Below are positions 16,720-25,622 of a stretch of 64,000 nt of DNA, piece after piece. Source of the stretch: Actinomadura meyerae. Lineage in GTDB: Bacteria; Actinomycetota; Actinomycetes; Streptosporangiales; Streptosporangiaceae. The position numbers were made by a program, and so were the translations under genes. Each line of letters begins with the position of its first letter. The stretch's first letter is position 1. The stretch lies in contig NZ_FZOR01000019.1 of NCBI RefSeq assembly GCF_900188445.1, positions 84,347-148,346 of the forward strand, in the 5' to 3' direction. Below the pieces are notes generated by a model that saw only the letters and a list, made by a program, of their open reading frames with translations, made no database searches and was not told the DNA's origin.

Positions 16720-17661
16720 TCAGGCGAGGCGGGCCTGGAGGAGGGATTCGCAGACCTCGCCGAGGTCCAGTCCCGCGACACTGACGGCGCGGGGGAGGAG
16801 GCTCGTCTCCGTCATGCCGGGGGCGACATTGACCTCCAGGAAGTGCACCTCGCCGTCCGGCGACACGATGAGGTCGGTGCGGGAGATGTCGCGGAGGCCG
16901 AGTGTCCGGTGGGCGGTGACGGCGGCGTCCGTGACGCGGGCGGCGACGTCCGGCGACAGGCGCGCCGGGGTGATGAACTCGGTGTCGCCGGCGTCGTAGC
17001 GGGCCGTGTAGTCGTAGAGGCTGCTCGGGGTGACGATCTCCACCGCGGGGAGCGCGCTGGGGACGCCGTCCTGCTCGATGACGCTGACCGCCACCTCGGT
17101 GCCGGAGACGTAGCGCTCGATGAGGGCGGCGTCGCCGTAGGCGAAGCAGCTGACCATGGCGGCGGACAGCTCGGACGGCTCGTGGACGACGGAAGAGCCG
17201 AGGGCGGAGCCGCCCCGGGTCGGCTTGACGAACAGGGGCAGGCCGAGCGCGTCCACGATGCGGGCGAGGACGGACGCCGCGCCGAGGTCGTGGAAGACCT
17301 CCTTCGGCAGGGCGACGGAGTCGGGCGTCAGGAGGCCGGCGCGGCGGACGACGGACTTGGCGGTCGGCTTGTCCCAGGCGACACGGCAGGCGTCCGGACG
17401 CGCGCCGAGGTACGGCACGCCGACCAGTTCGAGGACGTCGCGGATCGAGCCGTCCTCCCCCGACGCGCCGTGCAGGACGGGGAAGACGATGTCCGGCGGG
17501 TCGTCGGCCAGCGAGTCCAGGAGTGTCGCGTCGGCGTCGCGCAGCTCGACCGGGATGTCGCGGGCGCGCAGCGCGTCGGTGACGCGCCGCCCGGACCGCA
17601 GCGACACCTCCCGCTCGTACGACAGACCTCCGGCGAGGACGACGACATGCCCGAGTTCCAC
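16720..17661 (-). CDS. ddl: D-alanine--D-alanine ligase family ATP-grasp enzyme
   Basis: A 313-residue ATP-grasp ligase that makes the D-Ala-D-Ala dipeptide for peptidoglycan. The sequence has VVVLAGGLSYEREVSLRSGR near the start, VFPVLHGASGEDGSIRDVLE, the ATP-grasp GLPLFVKPTRGGSALGSS and the metal-binding end HFLEVNVAPGMTETSLLP. The GTG at 17661 is chosen because GAGGGG lies upstream and it matches the family N-terminus. A second, more canonical ddl may exist elsewhere; acceptor specificity is not provable here. A parS site flanks it on each side. Confidence 0.87.
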   Translation of the reverse strand: MELGHVVVLAGGLSYEREVSLRSGRRVTDALRARDIPVELRDADATLLDSLADDPPDIVFPVLHGASGEDGSIRDVLELVGVPYLGARPDACRVAWDKPTAKSVVRRAGLLTPDSVALPKEVFHDLGAASVLARIVDALGLPLFVKPTRGGSALGSSVVHEPSELSAAMVSCFAYGDAALIERYVSGTEVAVSVIEQDGVPSALPAVEIVTPSSLYDYTARYDAGDTEFITPARLSPDVAARVTDAAVTAHRTLGLRDISRTDLIVSPDGEVHFLEVNVAPGMTETSLLPRAVSVAGLDLGEVCESLLQARLA

Positions 17662-17714
17662 CGCTGGTGCCCCTCTAGATGATGTGGCGCGCGCCGGGCT
17701 CCCCCGGCGCGCGC

Positions 17715-17728
17715 GTTTCACGTGAAAC
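17715..17728. promoter_or_regulatory. parS: Perfect parS site
   Basis: GTTTCACGTGAAAC, three bases past the stop of the aminotransferase gene and upstream of ddl. Confidence 0.85.
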
Positions 17729-17730
17729 CG

Positions 17731-19023
17731 TCAGACGACATCCGGCCCCGGCGCCTGGACGCCCGCGGAGGAGCCGCCGACGGCGCCGCCGAACGTGTCG
17801 CGGAGGCTGATCTCCTTCTCGATCACCGTGGCGAGCCGGCGGACGCCCTCCCGGATCCGGTGCGGTTCCGGGAAGCAGTACGACAGCCGCAGGTGCCGGT
17901 GCCCGTCCCCGTCGGCGTAGAAGCCGGTGCCGGGGACGTAGGCGACCCGCTCGGCGATCGCGCGGGGCGCCATCGCCTTCGAGTCGAGCCCCTCGGGGAG
18001 GGTGAGCCAGACAAAGAAACCACCGGCCGGACGCGTCCAGCTGCAACCCTCGGGCATCCAGTGGTCAAGGGACTCCAGCATCGCGTCACGGCGCGCCCGG
18101 TACAGCTCGCGGAAGCCCTTGATCTGCTCCCGCCACGGCTGCGTGGCGAGGTACTCGCGGACGGCGAGCTGGGAGAAGTTCGACGGGCACAGGATCGCGG
18201 ACTCGGCGGCCAGGACGAGCTTGGCCCGCACCGCGTGCGGCGCGAGGACCCAGCCGACGCGGAGCCCCGACGCGATCGTCTTGGAGAACGAGCCGAGGTA
18301 GATGACGCGCTCGGAGTCGTCCGCCCGCAGGGCACGCATGGGGTCGCCGTCGAAGCCGAGGAGCCCGTACGGGTTGTCCTCCACGACGAGGATGTCGTAC
18401 TCGGCGCAGATCTCCAGGATCTGCGCGCGGCGGGCGGTGGTGAGGGTGACGCCGGCCGGGTTCTGGAACGTCGGGACGGTGTAGAGGAACTTGACGCTGC
18501 GGCCCTCGGCGCGGAGGGAGGCGAGCGTCTCGCGGAGCGCGGACGGGATGAGCCCGCCCTCGTCCAGCGGGACGTGCACGACGTCGGCCTGGTAGGACGC
18601 GAACGTGCCGAGGGCGCCGACGTAGGACGGGGCCTCGGCGAGGACGACGTCGCCCGGGTCCACGAAGATCTTGGTGATGAGGTCGAGCGCCTGCTGCGCG
18701 CCGACGGTGACGACCACGTCGTCCGGGGACGCCTGGACGCCCTCCAGGGACATGACCTCGCAGATGTGCTCGCGGAGCTGCTCGTCCCCCTGCGCGGAGC
18801 CGTACTGCAGCACCTCGGCGCCCTTCCCCGCGACGAGCTCGCCGATCATCTCGCCGACGGCGTCGAGGGGGAGCGCGGACACGTACGGCGCCCCGCCCGC
18901 GAGGGAGACGATCTCGGGTCGCGCGACCATCGCGAACAGGGCCCGGATCTCGGACGGCACCATGCCGGCGGCGCGGGCGGCATAGCGATCGGCGTAGACG
19001 TCCGTACGCGAATGCTGTTCCAC
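17731..19023 (-). CDS. PLP-dependent aminotransferase (class I/II, MocR-tail/AAT-like)
   Basis: A 430-residue fold-type I aminotransferase. Visible are SLAGGAPYVSALPL, LQYGSAQGDEQLREHI, the substrate Asn in TVPTFQNPAGVTLTTARR, the PLP-binding VVEDNPYGLL Asp/Tyr segment, and the Schiff-base lysine in YLGSFSKTIASGLRVGW. It resembles 2-aminoadipate/Lys-type aminotransferases without a GntR domain. Substrate unknown. GTG at 19023 follows GGAGG by seven bases. It is read in the same direction as ddl with a parS between them. Confidence 0.88.
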   Translation of the reverse strand: MEQHSRTDVYADRYAARAAGMVPSEIRALFAMVARPEIVSLAGGAPYVSALPLDAVGEMIGELVAGKGAEVLQYGSAQGDEQLREHICEVMSLEGVQASPDDVVVTVGAQQALDLITKIFVDPGDVVLAEAPSYVGALGTFASYQADVVHVPLDEGGLIPSALRETLASLRAEGRSVKFLYTVPTFQNPAGVTLTTARRAQILEICAEYDILVVEDNPYGLLGFDGDPMRALRADDSERVIYLGSFSKTIASGLRVGWVLAPHAVRAKLVLAAESAILCPSNFSQLAVREYLATQPWREQIKGFRELYRARRDAMLESLDHWMPEGCSWTRPAGGFFVWLTLPEGLDSKAMAPRAIAERVAYVPGTGFYADGDGHRHLRLSYCFPEPHRIREGVRRLATVIEKEISLRDTFGGAVGGSSAGVQAPGPDVV

Positions 19024-19225
19024 GAGGCACCTCCGAGGTGTGACGACTTCCCTGCAAACTACGCCATGGCGGCCGCGCCGGACTGCTCCGGGTGTGGCGT
19101 GCCGCCGGGTTGGGGAAACTCCTGTCCGATACGATGCCCGCGGGTCCCGGTTGGTTGCCGGGAAGTTCCGCCGTCACGGGTTCCAGGCCCGGCGGGCGAG
19201 GATCGAGGCAGGGGGTGCCGACCCG

Positions 19226-19843
19226 GTGTCGCGTCGTCTCGTCAACATCACGCTGGACAATCTCGACGATCTGCCGCATCGCTGTCGCGGCTGCGTGTTC
19301 TGGGAGCTGGATCCGGTCAGCCGGGACCGGGCGCTGGAGAGCGGCGACTCGGGCCTGGAGAAGGAGGCGTGGATCTCCTCGACGCTGCTGGAGTGGGGCA
19401 GCTGCGGCAAGATCGCGTACGTCGACAACGTCCCGGCGGGGTTCGTGATGTACGCGCCGCCGCTGTACGTGCCGCGCTCGGTGGCGTTCCCGACGAGCCC
19501 GGTCAGCGCGGACGCCGTGCTGCTGATGACCGCGCACATCCTGCCGGAGTTCGCGGGCGGCGGCCTCGGCCGGATGCTCGTCCAGGGCGTCGCGAAGGAC
19601 CTCACCCGCCGCGCGGTGAAGGCGATCGAGGCGTTCGGCGACCTGAAGGGCGAGGACGGCGGATGCATGGTGCCGGCCGACTACCTGCTGTCGGTCGGGT
19701 TCAAGACCGTCCGGCCGCACCACCGGTACCCGCGGCTGCGGCTGGAGCTGAAGTCGGCCCTGTCGTGGCGTGAGGACGTCGAGGTGGCCCTCGAACGGCT
19801 GCTGGGCTCCATGACCCCGGAAGGGGCACTACGGCCCGTCTGA
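19226..19843 (+). CDS. GNAT family N-acetyltransferase
   Basis: A 205-residue acetyltransferase-like protein. It begins VSRRLVNITLDNLDDLPHRC and contains the motif LRLMTAHILPEFAGGGLGRMLVQG-like segment (ILPEFAGGGLGRMLVQGVAK near residues 107-126) that forms the acetyl-CoA pyrophosphate loop. It has a Cys-rich start (CRGCVFWELDP). It is conserved next to the trxA end of this cluster in actinobacteria; the substrate is unknown. The GTG at 19226 is preferred over a longer frame because coding-like composition begins there. Confidence 0.82.
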   Translation: MSRRLVNITLDNLDDLPHRCRGCVFWELDPVSRDRALESGDSGLEKEAWISSTLLEWGSCGKIAYVDNVPAGFVMYAPPLYVPRSVAFPTSPVSADAVLLMTAHILPEFAGGGLGRMLVQGVAKDLTRRAVKAIEAFGDLKGEDGGCMVPADYLLSVGFKTVRPHHRYPRLRLELKSALSWREDVEVALERLLGSMTPEGALRPV

Positions 19844-19868
19844 GGCCGTCTGAGGCCGTCTGAGGCTG
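19838..19868 (+). repeat. Triple CGTCTGAGGC repeat at the GNAT stop
   Basis: The ten-base unit CGTCTGAGGC occurs three times in a row across and after the GNAT stop codon. It looks like replication slippage and carries further in-frame stops. Confidence 0.6.
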
Positions 19869-19873
19869 TTCAC

Positions 19874-19914
19874 GCGTGTGGCCCGCACTCCGGGAGGGAG
19901 TGCGGGCCACACGC
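19874..19914. terminator. Strong bidirectional terminator hairpin (18-bp stem)
   Basis: GCGTGTGGCCCGCACTCC pairs perfectly with its complement at 19897-19914 around a GGGAG loop, followed by TTT. It lies between the convergent GNAT and trxA genes. Confidence 0.85.
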
Positions 19915-19976
19915 TTTCGCGCTCGCCGCGGGAGGGCGGGAGGCGGCTCGGACGGGCCGGCCGGGGGCCGGCCGGC

Positions 19977-20291
19977 TCAGATGAACTCGGCGAGGTCGCG
20001 GAGCAGGGCGGCCTTCGGCTTGGCGCCCATGATCTGCTTGACGACGGTGCCGCCCTTGTAGACGTTCATCGTCGGGATCTGCAGGATGCCGTACTCCTGC
20101 GGCATCTTCGGGTTCTCGTCGATGTTCATCTTCACGATCTCGATCTTGTCGCCGTGCTCCTTGGAGATCTCCTCCAGGATCGGCGACACCATCCGGCACG
20201 GGCCGCACCACTCGGCCCAGAAGTCCACGAGGACGGGCTTGTCGTTGTCCAGGACCACGGACGCGAAGTCGGCGTCGGTCACGGCTTTCAT
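19977..20291 (-). CDS. trxA: Thioredoxin
   Basis: A 104-residue thioredoxin that passes electrons from TrxB to protein disulfides. The active site WCGPC is at residues 28-32 within VLVDFWAEWCGPCRM, and the cis-proline is in ILQIPTMNVYKGG. ATG 20291 has GAAGAAGGAGAACC-like sequence just upstream. It is the last gene of the sigM-anti-sigma-trxB-trxA cluster; in Streptomyces the trxBA pair is oxidative-stress induced, which is knowledge from the family. Confidence 0.97.
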   Translation of the reverse strand: MKAVTDADFASVVLDNDKPVLVDFWAEWCGPCRMVSPILEEISKEHGDKIEIVKMNIDENPKMPQEYGILQIPTMNVYKGGTVVKQIMGAKPKAALLRDLAEFI

Positions 20292-20445
20292 GGTTCTCCT
20301 TCTTCTTGCACGCGACGGCCGGGCCGGGCCGACCCGATGCCGTCCGCGGCTGGTGAAATCACGATCCGTCCGCGAGGCGGGCGCGGCCCGCCCCGCCCGG
20401 ACGGCGGGGTCCGGCAGGACCGGTCGGCCCCGGTGGGGCGCCGGG

Positions 20446-21399
20446 TCAGGCCCGTGCGGCGGCCTCGGCGGCGTCCTGGTCCTGGAGCCAGCGCTCCGCG
20501 TCGATCGCCGCGGCGCAGCCGCTGCCCGCCGCCGTGATCGCCTGCCGGTAGATGTGGTCGACGACGTCGCCGCACGCGAACACACCGGGGATCTTGGTCC
20601 GCGTGGTCGGCGCGTCCACCAGGAGGTAGCCGTCGGTGTCGGTCTCGAGCTGGCCGGCGAACAGCTCGCTGCGGGGGTCGTGGCCGATCGCGATGAACAG
20701 CCCGGTGATCTCCAGCGGCGACTCGGCGCCGGTCTTGGTGTTGCGCACCGTGACACCGGTGACCCGGTCGTCGCCCTGGATGGACACGACCTCGCTGTCC
20801 CACAGGAAGCGGATCTTGTCGTTGGCGAATGCCCGGTCCTGCATGATCTTGGAGGCGCGCAGCTCGTCGCGGCGGTGGATGACGGTCACCGAGCGGGCGA
20901 ACTTGGTCAGGAAGATCGCCTCCTCCATGGCGGTGTCGCCGCCGCCGACCACCGCGATGTCCTGCTCGCGGAAGAAGAACCCGTCACAGGTCGCGCACCA
21001 CGACACGCCCCGGCCCGACAGCCGCTTCTCGTCGGGGAGGCCGAGCTCCCGGTACCCCGACCCGGTCGCCACGATCACGGTCCGGGCCAGGTGGGTCTCG
21101 TCGCCGACCTTCACGACCTTGGGGTCGGCGGTCAGGTCGACCTCGGTGACGTCGTCGGTGACCAGCTCGGCGCCGAACCGCTCGGCCTGCTTGCGCAGGT
21201 TGTCCATGAGGTCCGGGCCCATGATCCCGTCGGGGAAGCCGGGGAAGTTCTCCACGTCGGTGGTGTTCATCAGCGCGCCGCCGGCCGTCACCGACCCCTC
21301 GAACACCAGCGGCTTCAGGTCGCCACGGGCCGCGTAGACGGCGGCCGTGTAGCCCGCGGGCCCTGACCCGATGACGATGACGTTACGGACGTCGCTCAC
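20446..21399 (-). CDS. trxB: Thioredoxin reductase
   Basis: A 317-residue flavoprotein that reduces thioredoxin with NADPH. The FAD motif GSGPAGYTAAVYAARG is at residues 11-26, the redox CATC at 135-138, the NADPH motif VVGGGDTAMEEA near 152 and the second FAD segment GVFACGDVVD near 275. GTG 21399 start. It precedes trxA by about 150 bases in the same direction. Confidence 0.97.
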   Translation of the reverse strand: MSDVRNVIVIGSGPAGYTAAVYAARGDLKPLVFEGSVTAGGALMNTTDVENFPGFPDGIMGPDLMDNLRKQAERFGAELVTDDVTEVDLTADPKVVKVGDETHLARTVIVATGSGYRELGLPDEKRLSGRGVSWCATCDGFFFREQDIAVVGGGDTAMEEAIFLTKFARSVTVIHRRDELRASKIMQDRAFANDKIRFLWDSEVVSIQGDDRVTGVTVRNTKTGAESPLEITGLFIAIGHDPRSELFAGQLETDTDGYLLVDAPTTRTKIPGVFACGDVVDHIYRQAITAAGSGCAAAIDAERWLQDQDAAEAAARA

Positions 21400-21540
21400 T
21401 GTTCTGCGCCTCTCCTCGTTGGCCGTCGGTGCCGCACGAACCGGCCTGCCAGTCGCGTCAACCGATCCTAGGCCCCGGGGATTCCCGGGACGCCACGACC
21501 GGCCGCCCTACCAGGTGGTGTGCCCTCTAGGGTGAGGAGC

Positions 21541-22113
21541 ATGGCACGCATCCTGCTCCTCCACTCGATGTACGGGCTGCGCCCGGCGGTGCACCAGGCG
21601 GCGGACCGGCTCCGCGCGGCCGGGCACGAGGTCCACGTCCCCGACCTGTACGACGGCCGGGTCGTCGACACGGCCGAGGAGGGCATCGAGATCAAGGACG
21701 AGATCGGCCGGGACGAGCTGCTGCGCCGCGCCGTGCACGCGGCGGCGCCGCTGATCGGCGACGGCGGGCTCGTCTACGCGGGCTTCTCGCTCGGCGGGTC
21801 CATCGCCCAGAACCTCGCGTTCGCCGACGAGAAGGCCGGCGGGCTGCTGCTGATGCACGGCACGTCCGACATCGCGGAGGACGCGTCCACCGAGGTCCCG
21901 GTGCAACTGCACGTCGCCGACCCCGACACCTGGGAGCCCGTCGACTGGCTGAACGCCTGGTACCTGCAGATGCGCAAGGCGGGCGCGGACGTCGAGGTCT
22001 TCCGCTACCGGGGCGCCGGCCACCTGTTCACCGACCCGGACCTGCCGGACTACGACGCCGAATCGGCCGAACGCGCCTGGACGATCGCGCTGGCCTTCCT
22101 CGACTCCCTCTGA
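21541..22113 (+). CDS. Dienelactone hydrolase family protein with Ser nucleophile
   Basis: A 190-residue alpha/beta hydrolase of the dienelactone hydrolase group. The nucleophile elbow reads GFSLGGS with Ser83, where classical dienelactone hydrolases carry Cys. The acid and base are probably Asp in QLHVADPD and His in RGAGHLF. The ATG at 21541 follows GGTGAGGAGC. Substrate unknown. It is convergent to the anti-sigma factor gene and separated from it by a strong hairpin. Confidence 0.85.
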   Translation: MARILLLHSMYGLRPAVHQAADRLRAAGHEVHVPDLYDGRVVDTAEEGIEIKDEIGRDELLRRAVHAAAPLIGDGGLVYAGFSLGGSIAQNLAFADEKAGGLLLMHGTSDIAEDASTEVPVQLHVADPDTWEPVDWLNAWYLQMRKAGADVEVFRYRGAGHLFTDPDLPDYDAESAERAWTIALAFLDSL

Positions 22114-22117
22114 CACC

Positions 22118-22203
22118 TCGCCGCGGCGTCATCCGCGGGGCGTCGCCCACAGCGTCATACACGGCGTCGCCCGCGCGGCGTCGTCCACGGGGTCCTCCGC
22201 GGC
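22118..22203. repeat. Degenerate GCGTC-type tandem repeat
   Basis: About five imperfect copies of a 13-16 base unit starting GCGTC follow the hydrolase stop. They are too diverged for exact unit borders. Confidence 0.4.
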
Positions 22204-22210
22204 ATGACGG

Positions 22211-22240
22211 GCCGTTCTCGGGGGCGGGCCCGAGAACGGC
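22211..22240. terminator. Bidirectional hairpin between hydrolase and anti-sigma genes
   Basis: GCCGTTCTCGGG at 22211-22222 pairs perfectly with CCCGAGAACGGC at 22229-22240 around a six-base loop. Confidence 0.75.
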
Positions 22241-22250
22241 GGGCGGCGCG

Positions 22251-23018
22251 TCAGGCGTTCTCCAGCTTCTTCAGCACGCGCTGGTTCTGCTCGGAGCAGT
22301 CCGGGCCGACGACCCAAATGTTCCACTTACCGGTCTGGACGCCGTGCGCGGCGATGATGATCGCGGGAGCGCCCTCGTACTCGGCGTCGTCGACGAGGGC
22401 GGGCGTCAGACCGTGCGTGACGCCCTTGACGCACCCCTTGAGCTGCGCGGACGGTGCGCTCGACGCGCCCTTGAGCCGCTGCCCGTCGGCGAGCAGCCGG
22501 CCGACCTGCGCACCGAGCGTCCCTTCGCGGTAGCCGGTGCCGGTGCGGGCGACCGTGAAGGCACCGGCCGGGGCGGCGTTCGGGGCCACCCCGTGTTCCG
22601 CGTCGTTCCGGTTGGAGCTGTCCTGGGCGGGAGTCGACGCCTGACCGTGGTCGCCGCTCACACCGTCCAATGCCATGTTGCCGACCATCGCACCGCCGCC
22701 GACGACGACCACCGCCGCCGCGGCGGCGGACAGGATCCGCCAATGCCGCCTTCCGCGCCGCTGCTCCATGCTCACCACGGTGGCGCTGTGCATGGACTCC
22801 GCGGCGATGGCGGTGTCGATGCGCTCGGCCAGTTCGGCGGGCATGGACGGTACGGGTGCCTCCGCCAGGATCCGGGAGACGTCCGCAAGGTCGGCGGACA
22901 GGTCCCGGCACTCGGCGCAGGTGTCGAGGTGCGCGTTGACGGAGGCGGCTTCGTCGTCTTCGAGCAATCCCTCGGCCAGGTCGGCGAGGACCTCGTAGTC
23001 ATAGTGTGCGGGGTTCAC
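22251..23018 (-). CDS. Anti-sigma factor with zinc-binding N-terminus (RsmA/RsmM-like)
   Basis: A 255-residue membrane anti-sigma factor. The ZAS motif His-x3-Cys-x2-Cys is at H30, C34, C37 (HLDTCAEC). A membrane segment rich in Ala/Val follows RRHWRI at about residues 93-115, and an extracytoplasmic domain of about 130 residues ends with CSEQNQRVLKKLENA. Its GTG overlaps the sigma factor's TGA by four bases, so the pair is coupled. It probably holds SigM inactive until an envelope or redox signal arrives; that role is inferred from context. Confidence 0.9.
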   Translation of the reverse strand: MNPAHYDYEVLADLAEGLLEDDEAASVNAHLDTCAECRDLSADLADVSRILAEAPVPSMPAELAERIDTAIAAESMHSATVVSMEQRRGRRHWRILSAAAAAVVVVGGGAMVGNMALDGVSGDHGQASTPAQDSSNRNDAEHGVAPNAAPAGAFTVARTGTGYREGTLGAQVGRLLADGQRLKGASSAPSAQLKGCVKGVTHGLTPALVDDAEYEGAPAIIIAAHGVQTGKWNIWVVGPDCSEQNQRVLKKLENA

Positions 23019-23638
23019 TTGGGCATGCCACCTCCTTCCACACCTCCGACGTTTTTGCGATCCCGTCGGTTCCGGTGGTGGGTGAGAAGGGGGGCGAGAC
23101 GGGCGCGGCCACGGGCGCACCGGCTCTTGATCGTTCCAGGCGGGACTTCCATGACCTGGGCCGCGTCGTCGACGGAGTAGCCCATCATGTCGACGAGGAC
23201 GAGGGCGGCGCGCTGCTCGTACGGCAGCTGCTCCAGGGCGGTGCGGACGTCGAGGGACACGCCGTGCGCGTCCGTCGGGTCGGGCAGCTTCGGCGCGACG
23301 GCGTCGAAGGTCGCGTCGTCGCCCATCGGCGTCGCCGGCCGGACGGACTTGCGCCGGATGCGGTCCAGGCAGGCGTTCACCACGATGCGGTGCAGCCAGG
23401 TGGTGACGGCGGCGTCGCCCCGGAACCGGTCGGCCGCGCGGAACGCCGAGAGGCACGCGTCCTGCAGCGCGTCGGCGGCCTCCTCCGGGTCGCCGAGGGT
23501 GCGGACGGCGACCGCCCACATGCGGTCGCGGTGCCGGTGGACGAGTTCGGCGAACGCGTGCGGGTCCCCCTGGGCGTGGCGGGCGAGGAGCTCCTTGTCG
23601 GGCACCTCACCGACCCGATGCATGCTCACCGAGGTCAT
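23015..23638 (-). CDS. sigM: ECF RNA polymerase sigma factor SigM
   Basis: A 207-residue extracytoplasmic-function sigma factor. Region 2 reads HAFAELVHRHRDRMWAVAVRTLG and DALQDACLSAFRAADRFRG; region 4 has LEQLPYEQRAALVLVDMMGYSVDDAAQVMEVPPGTIKSRCARGR. The ATG at 23638 is one of two candidates (ATG 23623 gives MHRVGEVPDKELLARHAQG). It lies between the pseudokinase and its anti-sigma factor. The conserved murJ-sigM-trxBA order makes SigM the best name. Confidence 0.93.
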   Translation of the reverse strand: MTSVSMHRVGEVPDKELLARHAQGDPHAFAELVHRHRDRMWAVAVRTLGDPEEAADALQDACLSAFRAADRFRGDAAVTTWLHRIVVNACLDRIRRKSVRPATPMGDDATFDAVAPKLPDPTDAHGVSLDVRTALEQLPYEQRAALVLVDMMGYSVDDAAQVMEVPPGTIKSRCARGRARLAPLLTHHRNRRDRKNVGGVEGGGMPK

Positions 23639-23807
23639 GAGCGACCGCTTTCTCGTTCGGGACGCCCGCTCGGTGCCGGACGTCCGCGACCGGCTGCTGG
23701 GGTTGGCACCACAGATTCCTGGGGGCGAGGGGACATTCTGCTCACAGGCACGATACAGACAAGAGCAACTCCACGTCACAGCCCTTGTGCACAGTGCGGA
23801 CGACGGG

Positions 23808-25403
23808 TCAGCCGGCGGCGCCGTAGACCGTGACCTCCCCGAGCCGGCCCTTGAGGGACGTGGGAAGTGTGGTGAACCACACGAGCACGTACTGCCCGGT
23901 GGCCTCCGGGGACGCGGTGAAGGTCACTTCCCCGCCGTTGACGGGCATCTGGCCGATGCGCTTGAGGTCGCCGGGGGTCTTGGAGTCCCCGACCTTGACC
24001 TGCAGGATCCCGCCGGTCTCGGACGAGTGGACCTTGACCTTGGCGACCTTGACCGGCTTGCCCATGTCGAGCAGGACGCCCATGCCCTTGGAGTAGTTGC
24101 CGAACTTGGCGTCGTTGTAGCTCTGCGTCTCCCAGGAGCCGCTCGGCTTGCCGTCGATGACGGACTCGACGCCCTTGCCGATGGAGGTGTCGGGATGGCC
24201 GGGCTGGGACTGCTGGACGGCCTCGGCGCCCGCGGCCTGCAGTTTCACCGTGGTCGGCGTGGGCGGGGCGCTCGTCTTGCCGTTGTCGGTGGCGCCGCCG
24301 CCCTTGGGGTCGCCGCCGCCGTTGCTGGTCAGCGCCCACGCGCCGATCCCGACGATGACGGTCAGCGCGGCCGCGGCGACGCCGAGCAGCGCGCGGTTCG
24401 CGGGGCGCTTGGGCCCGCCGGGCCCGTGCGCGGGCGCCGTACGGGTGGACGTGGACGTCGGCGGTGGAGGAGGCGGTGCGTGCTGCGCGCGCGGCGGCGG
24501 GACCTGCGAGGCCGGCTCGGCGGGCCGGTGGGGCTGCGTCGCGGCGGGCGACGGGTTCGCCGGACGCGACGCCGGCGCCGGCGCGGGCCGCGGGGCGGGC
24601 GCGGCCTGCCCGAGCCCCGCGAACAGCGGCAGCGGGGTGCGCGGGACGCCGCGCAGCGCCTTCGCCAGGTCGGCGGGCGAGGCGATCGGGTTGGCCTGCA
24701 TCCCGGCGGGGCCGATGCCGAGGCAGCGGCAGACGATGGCGTCGACGGCGTGCGAGATGCCGGCCTGCACCTGGCGGGGCGCGTGCGGCACCCCGTCGGT
24801 GGCGGGCGCGGCGGGCAGGTCGGAGGTGCCGGAGTCGCCGGGCCAGTGCGCGGTGAGCGCCGCGTACAGCATCCGGCCGAGACCGCGGACGTCCTCCCCG
24901 GCGGGGTCGTCGGCGGAGCGGTCGTGCAGCACGGCGTCGGTCGCGATGCCGAGGATCTTGACGGTGCCGCCGGTCGTCCACACGAGGTCGCGGGGGGTGA
25001 GGCAGAGGTGCGACAGGCCGGCGGCGTGCGCGGCGGCGACCGCCTCGGCCGCCTCGTACAGCAGGGTCGCGGCGCGGCCGGGCTCCAGCGGGGCCTTGCC
25101 GAGCATGCCCTCCAGGGTCTCGCCGGCCACCCACTCGCTGACGACGTAGGCGCTCTCACCGGAGTCGTCGGCATCGAACACCTGGGTGCAGCGGGGGTCG
25201 GTCAGCCGGCTGGCCGACCGCGCGGACGTGACGGCCTCGGCGATCCGGGGGAACTCGGGATCGAAGGTGCGGACGGCGACCGCCCGCGCGAGGATCTCGT
25301 CGATGGCCTTCCAGAGCGACGATCCACCGGAATCGCTGATGCGCTCTTCGAGGCGGTAGCGGCCGGCGAGACGCGTGCCGGGCTCGATGACTGACGTGCT
25401 CAC
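23808..25403 (-). CDS. Membrane pseudokinase with C-terminal discoidin-like domain (MviN partner)
   Basis: A 531-residue protein. Residues 1-265 have a Ser/Thr-kinase fold but lack the catalytic set: the ATP lysine is Arg in AVAVRTF, the HRD loop is SHLCLTPRD and there is no DFG. A Pro/Ala-rich linker (about 275-345) leads to one membrane helix (ALLGVAAAALTVIVGIGAWAL) and an outer F5/8-type, carbohydrate-binding-like domain at the C-terminus. In mycobacteria these same domains are fused to MviN/MurJ and bind FhaA; here they form a separate gene next to murJ. GTG 25403 start. Confidence 0.85.
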   Translation of the reverse strand: MSTSVIEPGTRLAGRYRLEERISDSGGSSLWKAIDEILARAVAVRTFDPEFPRIAEAVTSARSASRLTDPRCTQVFDADDSGESAYVVSEWVAGETLEGMLGKAPLEPGRAATLLYEAAEAVAAAHAAGLSHLCLTPRDLVWTTGGTVKILGIATDAVLHDRSADDPAGEDVRGLGRMLYAALTAHWPGDSGTSDLPAAPATDGVPHAPRQVQAGISHAVDAIVCRCLGIGPAGMQANPIASPADLAKALRGVPRTPLPLFAGLGQAAPAPRPAPAPASRPANPSPAATQPHRPAEPASQVPPPRAQHAPPPPPPTSTSTRTAPAHGPGGPKRPANRALLGVAAAALTVIVGIGAWALTSNGGGDPKGGGATDNGKTSAPPTPTTVKLQAAGAEAVQQSQPGHPDTSIGKGVESVIDGKPSGSWETQSYNDAKFGNYSKGMGVLLDMGKPVKVAKVKVHSSETGGILQVKVGDSKTPGDLKRIGQMPVNGGEVTFTASPEATGQYVLVWFTTLPTSLKGRLGEVTVYGAAG

Positions 25404-25622
25404 GGCAACGTCCTGCACAGGTGGTCAGATCCCATGTTCGTGGCGTGGCAGCTTACGCCTCCGACCCTCCTCTTTGCGTTCCCCAGGGTGTCGCCCCGCA
25501 AGCCGTAGTCCCCCACATGGTAGTGCTTACTCGCCTGAGTGGCCGCCTTATCGCCGCGCGTCCTTTTTTACTTTGGGAGGCGTCCGGCTTCCCTTCCGGC
25601 CACATCCGGCGGAAGCCGGTGG

